Shown: positions 15,852-21,349 of the stretch, in pieces
Numbering within the stretch: position 1 is the stretch's first letter
Layout of the letters: every line of letters starts with the position of its first letter
Position numbers and translations under genes: made by a program
Notes under the pieces: model-generated
Told to the model about the DNA's origin: nothing
The model's database searches: none
Seen by the model: only the letters and a program-made list of their open reading frames with translations
NCBI GenBank assembly: GCA_903789375.1
Contig: CAIFEB010000008.1
Location: 26,156 to 70,528 of the forward strand
Length of the DNA stretch: 44,373 bases
Direction: 5' to 3'
Source of the DNA: an uncultured Eggerthellaceae bacterium
GTDB lineage: Bacteria > Actinomycetota > Coriobacteriia > Coriobacteriales > Eggerthellaceae

Positions 15852-16673
15852 ATGAGAACAGTTCGAGTGGTGACGGGTGGGACCTCTGGGATGGGGCTCG
15901 CCATCGCCAAAGCGCTGGGAGCGGACGGTCCCGTCTTGATCGGCGGGCGCAACGAGGCGCGCATGGCGCGGGCGCTCGACGAGCTTAAGGCGGCGGGCGT
16001 CGAGGCGTACGGCTCGCAGCTGGACGTCTCCGACGCAGCGAGTGTCGCGGCCTTTGCCGCAAAGGCGGCAGATATCGCTCCCATCGGCACGGTTGTGCAT
16101 GCGGCGGCGGTCGATATGGACAATGCGGATACGGACACCATCGTGCGTATTAACGTGCTCGGCACGGTAAACGTGGTCAACGCGTTTTTCCCGCGCATGA
16201 CCGAGGGCAGCGCGCTCGTGAACTTCGCCTCGGTGACCGGGTACTACTACCGGCCCACTGCTGACGAGCTTGCCGTGTGGGACGACCCCGGCAATGCCGA
16301 GCTCGCCGAGCGGTTCGCGGCGGGGCTCACGCCCTTTGACGCGCCGGGGCTGTCCGACAGCGCGGCGGCATACTTTGCCTCGAAGGCGTTCGTGATGCGC
16401 TACACCAAGGCAAACGCGCAGCGGTTCGCGAGCAGGGGATGCCGCATCTTCTCCGTTTCGCCGGGGTCGTTTATGACGCCGATGCTCGAGACGCAGGAGG
16501 AGAACTACGAATCCATCAAGAAGACCACGGTCTTCGAGAGGTTTGGCGATCCCGACGAGATGGCGTATCTGATTGCCAGCCTCGTCGATCCGAGGGCGGG
16601 GTATCTGACGGGGGCCGACGTGCTCATGGACGGCGGCATGTTCGCAAAGAGATGCGTGCCGCAGCTTTCATAG
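15852..16673 (+). CDS. short-chain dehydrogenase/reductase, second in operon
   Basis: A 273-residue SDR starting 10 bp after the MFS gene. TGGTSGMG nucleotide-binding motif at about 8-15, LIGGRNE after beta-2 (NADP-type Arg), HAAAV in place of NNAG, VNFASVTGYYY with the catalytic Ser, and YFASK (Tyr, Lys). An insertion between the Ser and Tyr (about 40 residues including WDDPGNAEL) resembles hydroxysteroid dehydrogenase-like SDRs. It probably acts on a reduced aromatic or alicyclic ketone made by the pathway. A GGAGGAG RBS overlaps the end of the MFS gene. Confidence 0.87.
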   Translation: MRTVRVVTGGTSGMGLAIAKALGADGPVLIGGRNEARMARALDELKAAGVEAYGSQLDVSDAASVAAFAAKAADIAPIGTVVHAAAVDMDNADTDTIVRINVLGTVNVVNAFFPRMTEGSALVNFASVTGYYYRPTADELAVWDDPGNAELAERFAAGLTPFDAPGLSDSAAAYFASKAFVMRYTKANAQRFASRGCRIFSVSPGSFMTPMLETQEENYESIKKTTVFERFGDPDEMAYLIASLVDPRAGYLTGADVLMDGGMFAKRCVPQLS

Positions 16674-16709
16674 CCGCGTGCGATACAGACAAGAATGGGG
16701 ATGAACTTC

Positions 16710-17330
16710 ATGGCGAAGGATTACACGGATTACTTCAAGGGGCGCGATTGGGTCCATATGCTGGGCTTTTGCGCACCCGACTGGAAAGGGTTCATGACCG
16801 AGCACAACCGATTGTTCGGGTCGGGGCCGTTCTTCTACACTACGAACACGTTTGGGAAGCTCGTTTACCACGGGGAAGAAGTCGACTGCAAGGGACTCGA
16901 GTTCCATGCGTGCTACGGCGCCTGGGGGAGCCATTCGATCGAGGTCGTGTCGCAGAACGACTGGTCGGTTCCGACGATGTTCACGGAGCTCAACGAGCAG
17001 GGCAAGCCCGGCTTCAACCATATCCACATGTTCGTCGAGAGCCTGCAGGAGGCAAAGGAGGCCTGCGAGGCGCTGGAGATTCCGATCATCACGATTGGGT
17101 ATCCCGACCTCGAAAACGCGCTGGAGAAGGCGCGCGCGACGGGCGTGGACGAGGAAGCAGTGCGCGCGAAGGCGGGCAAGCCGTCGTTCATGGTGGCCGA
17201 CCTACGCGGGCATCTCGGGTTTGCCGTGCAGTTCATCGAACCGTCGGCCAAGCGGCTCCACGACGCGATTTTGGGTGCGCGGGACAAGTGGGACGGTTCT
17301 GAGGAGCATATGTTCATCAAGCTGGGATAA
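16710..17330 (+). CDS. VOC superfamily protein, last gene of the aromatic operon
   Basis: A 206-residue protein with two VOC modules: WVHMLGFCAPDWKGFMTEHN at the start and GFNHIHMFVESLQEAKEACE in the middle, with metal-ligand histidines. A GHLGFAVQFIE strand near the end supplies the usual Glu. Start chosen at MAKDYTDYF because GGGGA lies 8 nt upstream; the frame also has ATGs at 16695 and 16701. A strong terminator follows. It is paralogous in fold to the product of 12931-13461 but diverged, so the two probably act on successive intermediates or form a heteromer. Confidence 0.78.
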   Translation: MAKDYTDYFKGRDWVHMLGFCAPDWKGFMTEHNRLFGSGPFFYTTNTFGKLVYHGEEVDCKGLEFHACYGAWGSHSIEVVSQNDWSVPTMFTELNEQGKPGFNHIHMFVESLQEAKEACEALEIPIITIGYPDLENALEKARATGVDEEAVRAKAGKPSFMVADLRGHLGFAVQFIEPSAKRLHDAILGARDKWDGSEEHMFIKLG

Positions 17331-17340
17331 CACGGGTTTG

Positions 17341-17386
17341 CATGCGCGCCCTTCGGTGGCACCGTGGGGCGCGCATGGTCGTTTTC
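17341..17386 (+). terminator. rho-independent terminator of the aromatic operon
   Basis: CATGCGCGCCC pairs with GGGCGCGCATG, with an inner CGGTG/CACCG stem, followed by GTTTTCG. It begins 11 bp after the stop of the last VOC gene. Confidence 0.8.
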
Positions 17387-17510
17387 GTGCCATCGCAGAC
17401 GGCCATTGGCGGCATAGCATGCCAGACGGCCATTGGCGGTGCGCGGTGGCGCGAAACCAACCATTGGTGGCATGGCGGTCAAACGGCCACTAGTGGATCC
17501 CCGTGGCGTG
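17373..17510 (+). repeat. dispersed repeat B, copy 2, with internal CCATTGG motifs
   Basis: The first 73 bp match 7473-7543. The motif CGGCCATTGGCGG occurs twice, followed by degenerate units AACCATTGGTGG and CGGCCACTAGTGG, giving four short palindromic cores at about 25-30 bp spacing. It does not look coding. Confidence 0.6.
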
Positions 17511-17559
17511 GATTCGGCCGCACGGTCACTTGTCGGTGTAGTTCTCGACAAAGTCGATG

Positions 17560-17655
17560 AGCTCTTGGTACGGTTTTCAGACCGGGATCAAACAAAAAGC
17601 CGACCGTAGGCGGCTCGCGAGCTTGTCTCGCAGGCTGCCTTGTTTCACGTCCTAC
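17560..17655 (+). ncRNA. putative tracrRNA-like region with 23-nt anti-repeat
   Basis: Bases 17571-17593 are the reverse complement of the first 23 nt of the 36-bp repeat (CGGTTTTCAGACC...ATCAAAC) and stop matching there. On the plus strand this anti-repeat is followed by A-rich AAAAAG and two hairpins: AGCCG/CGGCT, and GCGAG/CTCGC around CTTGT. Anti-repeat plus nexus-like and terminal hairpins is the layout of type II tracrRNA, in which pairing is with the GUUU side of the repeat. I see no clear promoter or strong T-run. Alternatively it is just a broken inverted repeat copy; the minus strand also reads a short protein tail (LIDFVENYTDK) up to it. Confidence 0.4.
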
Positions 17656-17682
17656 ACGAACTCGACCTCTTGGCCGGTTAGG

Positions 17683-17718
17683 GTTTGATCCCGGTCCGAA
17701 AACCGACCGCCATTCAAC
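17683..17718 (+). repeat. 36-bp repeat, copy 6
   Basis: Carries GATCCC for GACCCC, the same base as in the anti-repeat 90 bp upstream, and TCCG for TCTG. It closes the roughly 10.35-kb unit. Confidence 0.97.
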
Positions 17719-17762
17719 CACACTTTCTTATATGACGAGGCGCCCCGCAGGGCGCCCTGGTT

Positions 17763-18107
17763 CTATTCGTATCCGTAGCATTTCAAGAACACTGGCGTCG
17801 CGACGCCGTCGCGATCCTCCCAGACTATTCCCTGGTACCATTGCTCCCCGAAATCGAGATCACGAAGATCAGCTCCGTCCATCCACTCCTTCTCGAAGCT
17901 TTCTGCCTCGCCGATTGGGACAACCCACCCGTACAAATCCATGAGGTGCATGCCCGCGACGTCGAACGTGTCCCCATCGGAGGTGCTGAGGAAAAACCGC
18001 GACCCTCTGCTCTCGCAGTATTCGTTCATGATTCTGACGGACCTAACTAGGTCATCGTAGCGGAGGTCCCCCGTGGACCGAATCCCAGATGGCAGCGAGC
18101 CTTGCAT
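17763..18107 (-). CDS. orphan protein, near-identical copy of the gene at 3880-4218
   Basis: A 114-residue protein about 90% identical to the 3880-4218 product, with two extra C-terminal residues (YE). Differences are scattered conservative changes (for example ESRGS for ESKGS, ADLRDLD for ADFRDRD), so both copies look maintained and not freshly duplicated. It is the only gene of the 421-bp unit and runs opposite to the repeats. Upstream sequence differs completely from the other copy, so the two have different promoters. A GGCGCCC/GGGCGCC hairpin follows its stop. Confidence 0.75.
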   Translation of the reverse strand: MQGSLPSGIRSTGDLRYDDLVRSVRIMNEYCESRGSRFFLSTSDGDTFDVAGMHLMDLYGWVVPIGEAESFEKEWMDGADLRDLDFGEQWYQGIVWEDRDGVATPVFLKCYGYE

Positions 18108-18139
18108 TTCTATCCCTCTTAAATTTCATAACCGAAAGA

Positions 18140-18175
18140 GTTTGACTCCGGTCTGAAAACCGACCGCCATTCAAC
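18140..18175 (+). repeat. 36-bp repeat, copy 7
   Basis: One change from consensus (GACTCC for GACCCC). Confidence 0.97.
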
Positions 18176-18237
18176 AGGAATTGAGCCTGAATGGCTTGCC
18201 CCCCACGAATGGGGGGTCCCTTTCAGGCTCAATTCCT
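18176..18237. repeat. strong nested hairpin beginning exactly at the repeat edge
   Basis: The arms AGGAATTGAGCCTGAA and TTCAGGCTCAATTCCT (16 bp, perfect) enclose a second stem CCCCCCA/TGGGGGG. The left arm starts at the first base after repeat copy 7. It could be a phage terminator or a processed RNA stem upstream of the tRNA. Confidence 0.8.
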
Positions 18238-18246
18238 TATACCACA

Positions 18247-18320
18247 TTTCCGCTAGTTCAACGGAAGAGCGCATGGCTCTGGCCCATGCAGTCGAGGCCC
18301 GAGCCCTCGGCGGGAAGCCA
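18247..18320 (+). tRNA. tRNA-Gln (anticodon CTG), phage-type
   Basis: A full cloverleaf can be drawn by hand: acceptor TTTCCGC/GCGGGAA (one T-G pair), D-arm GTTC/GAGC with loop AACGGAA, anticodon stem CATGG/CCATG with loop CTCTGGC (anticodon CTG at 18279-18281), variable CAGT, T-arm CGAGG/CCTCG, discriminator G and an encoded CCA. The T-loop is CCCGAGC instead of TTCGAGC, which is unusual. It lies just before a phage structural gene fragment, so it is most likely a phage tRNA captured with that DNA. Confidence 0.7.
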
Positions 18321-18416
18321 TTGGAAGCACGGAAACCCCGCACGGGGCCTCCTGCCACGTACCATGGGCCGCACGGTCCAAGACCCTGCCCGCACGGGAT
18401 GAGAGAGGAGCCACGG

Positions 18417-18553
18417 ATGGCAGACGAGCAGGAGAAGGGCAAGCCGGAGGAGGAAGGCGCCGACACCACCGACTGGAAGGCGATGGCCCGAAAGTGGGAG
18501 GCGCGCTCCAAGGAGAACGCCGTGAAGGCCAAGGCCTACGACGAGCTCCAGGA
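18417..18553 (+). pseudogene. 5' fragment of a phage scaffold-type protein, cut by repeat copy 8
   Basis: Good RBS (GAGAGGAG) and ATG, then a highly charged helical sequence (MADEQEKGKPEEEGADTTDW, then KAMARKWEARSKENAVKAKA) typical of the N-terminus of phage head-scaffold or minor capsid proteins (DUF4355-like: WKxxARKWExRxKEN). After 45-46 codons the frame runs directly into repeat copy 8 and continues as repeat-encoded sequence to 18740. The missing C-terminal part is not in the window. The truncation falls exactly at the repeat edge. Confidence 0.75.
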
Positions 18554-18589
18554 GTTTGACCCCGGTCTGAGAACCGACCGCCATTCAAC
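18554..18589 (+). repeat. 36-bp repeat, copy 8
   Basis: Consensus except CTGAGAACC, the variant shared with copy 3. Confidence 0.97.
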
Positions 18590-18690
18590 TCTTGCCGCCG
18601 CCTGGGCCTTCGCCGAAATCGGGTTCCCGCAAGTCAACCAATCAGCGGATAATCCAAGAAACGCGAATGGCGGCATGCCCTCTTTCGAAA

Positions 18691-19019
18691 ACGCTCCAAG
18701 TTACGGAAATAACGGCAAATCGCATCATTTTTCCCGTTAGTTGGATTGTTCTGAGATGCATCAGACGGGTGAAAAGGCCGATGCTGCGCGAACGGCATCG
18801 GCCTCTGTTTGATCCGCTCGAAAACGCTCGCAAACCCGCTGATCAGAATTGTTTTCAGCCATGCATATTTGGGCGAAAGCGAATGGGCACGCTTATTGCC
18901 GATTATTTCAATTATATATGCCATAACCGGATTTCCAAACAACGGCAAAAACGGCATCGCACCATCCAAGTTCCGTCAATAACGGCAGGATTTGCCATTA
19001 TTTCCGTAACTTGGAACGC
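18691..19019. repeat. 329-bp non-coding segment bounded by 31-bp inverted repeats
   Basis: The left arm (18691-18721, with CCAAGTTACGGAAATAACGG) and right arm (18989-19019, its reverse complement with two or three changes) face each other. A third, partial copy in direct orientation (CCAAGTTCCGTCAATAACGG) lies at 18966-18985. The inside is AT-rich and has no ORF. The structure resembles a MITE or a repeated regulator-binding region. It makes up half of the 663-bp unit between repeat copies 8 and 9; I see no gene in the rest of that unit (19020-19252). Confidence 0.65.
18775..18804 (-). terminator. hairpin inside the non-coding unit
   Basis: AGGCCGATGC and GCATCGGCCT pair perfectly around 10 nt. 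On the minus strand it is followed by TTTT and would act as a terminator; on plus it is followed by CTGTTTG. No gene is attached to it. Confidence 0.5.
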
Positions 19020-19252
19020 ATCGCAGCCTGCGGCGGCGCACGACGCACGCTGCGGGCGGGCAGCGAGGCGCAGCTGATGCGGGAACGGGCGCGACCCCGC
19101 ATCAGAACCGTGCTCGATTCGACCTTGGCTGCTGTTCGGCGCTGTCGTTATCGGGTATGACCCCGCAAGAAGCCGCATCTGATTCCGCAGCCATCGGAGG
19201 TTTCGTGGGCGCAGATCGGACGCAGCCTAGCGCCCGGCCAGCGCAAGCTCGT

Positions 19253-19288
19253 GTTTGACCCCGGTCCGAAAACCGACCGCCATTCAAC
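19253..19288 (+). repeat. 36-bp repeat, copy 9
   Basis: Consensus with TCCG for TCTG, identical to copy 10. Confidence 0.98.
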
Positions 19289-19345
19289 TTATAATAAAGC
19301 CGTCAGGTATACAGTGGGCTGAAGGGCCGCGCAGAAGAGTTCGAG

Positions 19346-19666
19346 ATGAGTGAGATGTTCGCACGCATTGTACTGTGGGCCATATTCGCTGCGTCCGCCA
19401 TCATGACCGTTACGTTCCTGTCTGGCCGCGGCGCAAGCCTCGTCGCAGGCTACAATACGGCCACCGAGGCGGAGAGGGAGGCGGTGGATGAGAGAAAGCT
19501 GCTCCGGGTCATGGGCGTGGGGATGCTCGTGGTCACGGTCGTGCTTCTCGTCTTGGCATTGTTGGGAGAGGCGACTCCAATAGCGTTCGTGTGCGTGGCG
19601 ATTGCCATCGTTGGGGTCGATTGCGCCGCTATGGTCTACCTCGCAAACACGAAGTGCAAAAAGTAG
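19346..19666 (+). CDS. DUF3784-like small membrane protein
   Basis: A 106-residue protein with three predicted helices (about 5-25, 56-75 and 80-98). The loop after helix 1, GRGASLVAGYNT, followed by AEREAVDERKLLRVMG, is the DUF3784 signature (G-x-G-x-x-L-x-A-G-Y-N-T). Members are widespread small membrane proteins of unknown function in anaerobes. The stop codon ends one base before repeat copy 10, so the gene's 3' end abuts the repeat as a cassette gene would. The RBS is weak (AGAGTTCGAG). Confidence 0.75.
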   Translation: MSEMFARIVLWAIFAASAIMTVTFLSGRGASLVAGYNTATEAEREAVDERKLLRVMGVGMLVVTVVLLVLALLGEATPIAFVCVAIAIVGVDCAAMVYLANTKCKK

Positions 19667-19667
19667 A

Positions 19668-19703
19668 GTTTGACCCCGGTCCGAAAACCGACCGCCATTC
19701 AAC
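19668..19703 (+). repeat. 36-bp repeat, copy 10
   Basis: Consensus with TCCG for TCTG. Confidence 0.98.
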
Positions 19704-19756
19704 ATTGGAAGCAAGGAAATAGCGCGAAATCGTCGAACTCGAAAAGAAGGCAAGAC

Positions 19757-20110
19757 ATGAAATCTGACATGAGCTCTTTGGAAAAAGCCCACGGAAGGCG
19801 AAGGACTGACATCCTAGCTGGAAACCGTGCTTATGCTCTCGATGCTTTGGGTGGAGACTGGCCGGTTATGACGGCATTGGCTGCCCTCTGCGCGGCTGTG
19901 CAGTACGGATGGAATGATCCGGAGATGTTAAAGGCGATCTCAGATTGCGAGAATATCGAGGATGAGATTCGCGGCGTTCCGATCGGATTGTACGCAACGG
20001 CTGCGCGTCATCTGCTCACAGGCGATGAGTATCTGGGAAACAACGACTATGTCAAAAGGTTCATATCCGACAAGATGACCTATTACAGAATAGGGGAGAC
20101 GGTAGATTAG
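19757..20110 (+). CDS. orphan protein whose stop codon abuts repeat copy 11
   Basis: A 117-residue soluble protein (MKSDMSSLEKAHGRRRTDIL...) with a hydrophobic helix around WPVMTALAALCAAVQYGW and an acidic, Tyr-rich C-terminal half. No family is recognised. AAGG precedes the ATG by 7 nt. The TAG stop occupies the three bases directly before repeat copy 11, leaving no spacer. Lower GC than the housekeeping genes suggests transfer. Confidence 0.65.
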   Translation: MKSDMSSLEKAHGRRRTDILAGNRAYALDALGGDWPVMTALAALCAAVQYGWNDPEMLKAISDCENIEDEIRGVPIGLYATAARHLLTGDEYLGNNDYVKRFISDKMTYYRIGETVD

Positions 20111-20146
20111 GTTTGACCCCGGTCTGAAAACCGACCGCCATTCAAC
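20111..20146 (+). repeat. 36-bp repeat, copy 11 (consensus)
   Basis: Exact consensus. Confidence 0.98.
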
Positions 20147-20227
20147 TCTCTCGGTTGTTCGCGCTCCATAACGCCCGCTACCAGCTGACCAGTTGGCATC
20201 GGGCGGCATGGCGCCGCGTTCTCGTGC

Positions 20228-20364
20228 TACAATGGATAGGCAAGGGGCATGACGGCTTTGTTCGCTTACATCCAACAAAAGCGGCCGCATGCTGCTTGAA
20301 TCTACATGTGGCGGCCGTTCGTTTGGTGTGAGCGGCCGCCCCGCTCAGGCTCTACAGCCTGAGC
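20228..20364 (+). ncRNA. putative antitoxin RNA convergent to the toxin gene
   Basis: TACAAT (20228-20233) could be the -10 element of a transcript starting near 20240 and ending at the hairpin 20343-20364. The RNA would contain CCAACAAAAGCG (20272-20283). The same 12 bases occur at 20381-20392 inside the toxin gene on the opposite strand, so the RNA would be complementary to the toxin mRNA there. Convergent transcripts, a shared terminator and paired direct repeats are the hallmarks of Fst/par-type I systems. No good -35 is visible. Confidence 0.4.
20343..20364. terminator. bidirectional hairpin shared by toxin mRNA and antitoxin RNA
   Basis: GCTCAGGCT and AGCCTGAGC pair perfectly around CTAC. 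The toxin's last codons and stop lie in it. Plus-strand continuation is AAAAGC; minus-strand continuation is GC-rich. It sits where the bidirectional terminator lies in Fst-type loci. Confidence 0.5.
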
Positions 20365-20435
20365 AAAAGCACCACTACTACCAACAAAAGCGTTATCGCG
20401 TTAATCAAGTTCGTTATCGCTATTACCGCGTTCAT
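20352..20435 (-). CDS. 27-residue hydrophobic peptide, candidate Fst-like type I toxin
   Basis: MNAVIAITNLINAITLLLVV is followed by a short Val/Leu stretch ending in Arg-Leu: one membrane helix and no soluble domain. AAAGAAA lies just before the ATG. The start is only 14 bp from repeat copy 12, so its original promoter and leader appear to have been replaced by the repeat, or lie beyond it. The 12-bp direct repeat and the convergent RNA support a type I toxin. Genes this short are easily false positives, hence the moderate confidence. Confidence 0.5.
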   Translation of the reverse strand: MNAVIAITNLINAITLLLVVVVLLLRL

Positions 20436-20448
20436 CAGTTTCTTTTTC

Positions 20449-20484
20449 GTTTGACCCCGGTCTGAAAACCGACCGCCATTCAAC
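20449..20484 (+). repeat. 36-bp repeat, copy 12 (consensus, nearest to the Cas1 fragment)
   Basis: Exact consensus. The 121 bp between it and the Cas1 start (20485-20605) are AT-rich at first and could be a leader remnant; no further repeat follows. Confidence 0.98.
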
Positions 20485-20605
20485 CGCTCGCATTTTTCGA
20501 TTGCATTGACTACACTACCATCTTTACGCATGCAGCTGTTGCGCCGCGCCGTCTTCGCGCGATACCATTTTCTCAAAGAACGCGATTTCCGTCGAAGAAG
20601 GGCCC

Positions 20606-21205
20606 ATGGCGTTTCGGAGTCTGAGCATCGAGCATCCAGCCGAGGTGCATGTGAAATCGGGGCAGCTGCTGGTCTCGCAGGAGGGTGGGGAAGTGTCCAT
20701 TCCCGTCTCCGGCCTGTATCTTATCGTGTTCCAAGGTCCGGACATTCGCATATCGACGATGGCGCAAACGATGCTCGCCGAATCTGAGGTCATGCTGCTC
20801 TACATCGGAAAGAACTACCATCCGGCGGCTATGACGATTCCCCTCGTTTCGAACGCGCGGCAGGCGCGTGTCGCTCGCATGCAGGTGGGTGTCTCCCGGC
20901 AGGGGCAGGACGTGCTCTGGCAGGCAATCGTGAAGCGCAAGATCGAAAACCAAGCGCAGGTGCTTTCCCTTTGCAACCTGCCGGATTCCGACGTGCTCGA
21001 TTCGTATGCCAAAGACATCGCGCCGGGCTGCGCTGCGGCAGCCGACGGAGCCGAGCGGAATTGCGGTGCAGCTGTAGTCGGCTCGCCGTTGTCGCCGACA
21101 AAGAAAAAGGCCAGAGCGTTTGCTCTGGCCTTCAAAAATCATGGCTCCCCGGGTAGGATTCGAACCTACAACCCTCCGGTTAACAGCCGGATGCTCTGCC
21201 GTTGA
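20606..21205 (+). pseudogene. cas1: truncated Cas1, type II-like (N-terminal part only)
   Basis: After ATG (RBS GAAGAAGG) the frame reads MAFRSLSIEHPAEVHVKSGQ and continues with the N-terminal beta domain and first helices of type II Cas1: IPVSGLYLIVFQGPDIRIST, MLAESEVMLLYIGKNYHPAA, MTIPLVSNARQARVARMQV, LWQAIVKRKIENQAQVLSLC, then DVLDSYAKDIAPG. Family-like sequence stops at about residue 136 (near 21013). The frame then runs through a terminator and into the antisense of tRNA-Asn. Cas1 is normally about 290-310 residues, and its metal-binding Glu/His/Asp residues lie in the missing C-terminal domain, so this copy cannot be catalytic. No cas2 or cas9 lies nearby. Confidence 0.75.
21101..21132 (-). 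terminator. terminator of tRNA-Asn
   Basis: AAGGCCAGAGC and GCTCTGGCCTT pair perfectly; on the minus strand TTTTTCTTT follows. It lies 10 bp beyond the tRNA 3' end. Confidence 0.9.
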
Positions 21206-21216
21206 GCTACCGAGGA
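21142..21216 (-). tRNA. tRNA-Asn (anticodon GTT), CCA encoded
   Basis: On the minus strand: acceptor TCCTCGG/CCGGGGA, D-arm with GCTCAACGGCAGAGC, anticodon loop CTGTTAA (GTT), T-arm GTAGGTTCGAATCCTAC, discriminator G and CCA. Its 3' end faces the repeat region and the truncated cas1. tRNA 3' ends are common integration sites, so an ancient integration or deletion event here could explain the Cas1 truncation. Confidence 0.95.
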
Positions 21217-21349
21217 ATACGGCGCGCTTTTTCAAGCGGCAAGTCGTTATTATAACCGTTCGCGCGTATGGTGCAAGGGCAATTTCATGGAGACGCTGTG
21301 AATCGTGCTCGCGCAGCCTCGCCGGCCGATAGTTCGGGCGTCCGGTCGC

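Larger units (their letters stand above)
4301..20484 (+). CRISPR. array of twelve 36-bp CRISPR-type repeats separated by gene-sized units
   Basis: Twelve direct repeats of exactly 36 bp, consensus GTTTGACCCCGGTC then TGAAAACCGA then CCGCCATTCAAC, start at 4301, 4634, 6117, 6523, 7297, 17683, 18140, 18554, 19253, 19668, 20111 and 20449. All have the same orientation. Flanking bases are not conserved, so the edges are sharp as in CRISPR arrays. Each repeat has GTT...AAC ends and a central CGGT/ACCG or CGGTC/GACCG hairpin. The intervals are 297-1447 bp plus one of about 10.35 kb, far from the usual 30 nt. The two leftmost copies are degenerate and those nearest the Cas1 fragment at 20606 match consensus. 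The repeats are certain; calling this a CRISPR-derived array is inference from repeat form, the adjacent Cas1 fragment and the anti-repeat at 17571. Confidence 0.7.

Noticed and set aside
19158-19258. Small ORF (MTPQEAAS...) ending on the TGA inside repeat copy 9
   Set aside because: Only 33 codons, no RBS and its stop is supplied by the repeat; chance is the simpler explanation.
4301-20484. Classical integron with attC sites
   Set aside because: attC sites are 57-141 bp with RYYYAAC first and GTTRRRY last. Here the element is a fixed 36 bp with GTT first and AAC last, and no integron integrase is in the window. The cassette-like behaviour is kept as an analogy only.
4301-20484. Insertion sequences or transposons as the cause of the repeats
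   Set aside because: No transposase frame, no terminal inverted repeats at the 36-bp edges and no target duplications beyond the repeat itself.
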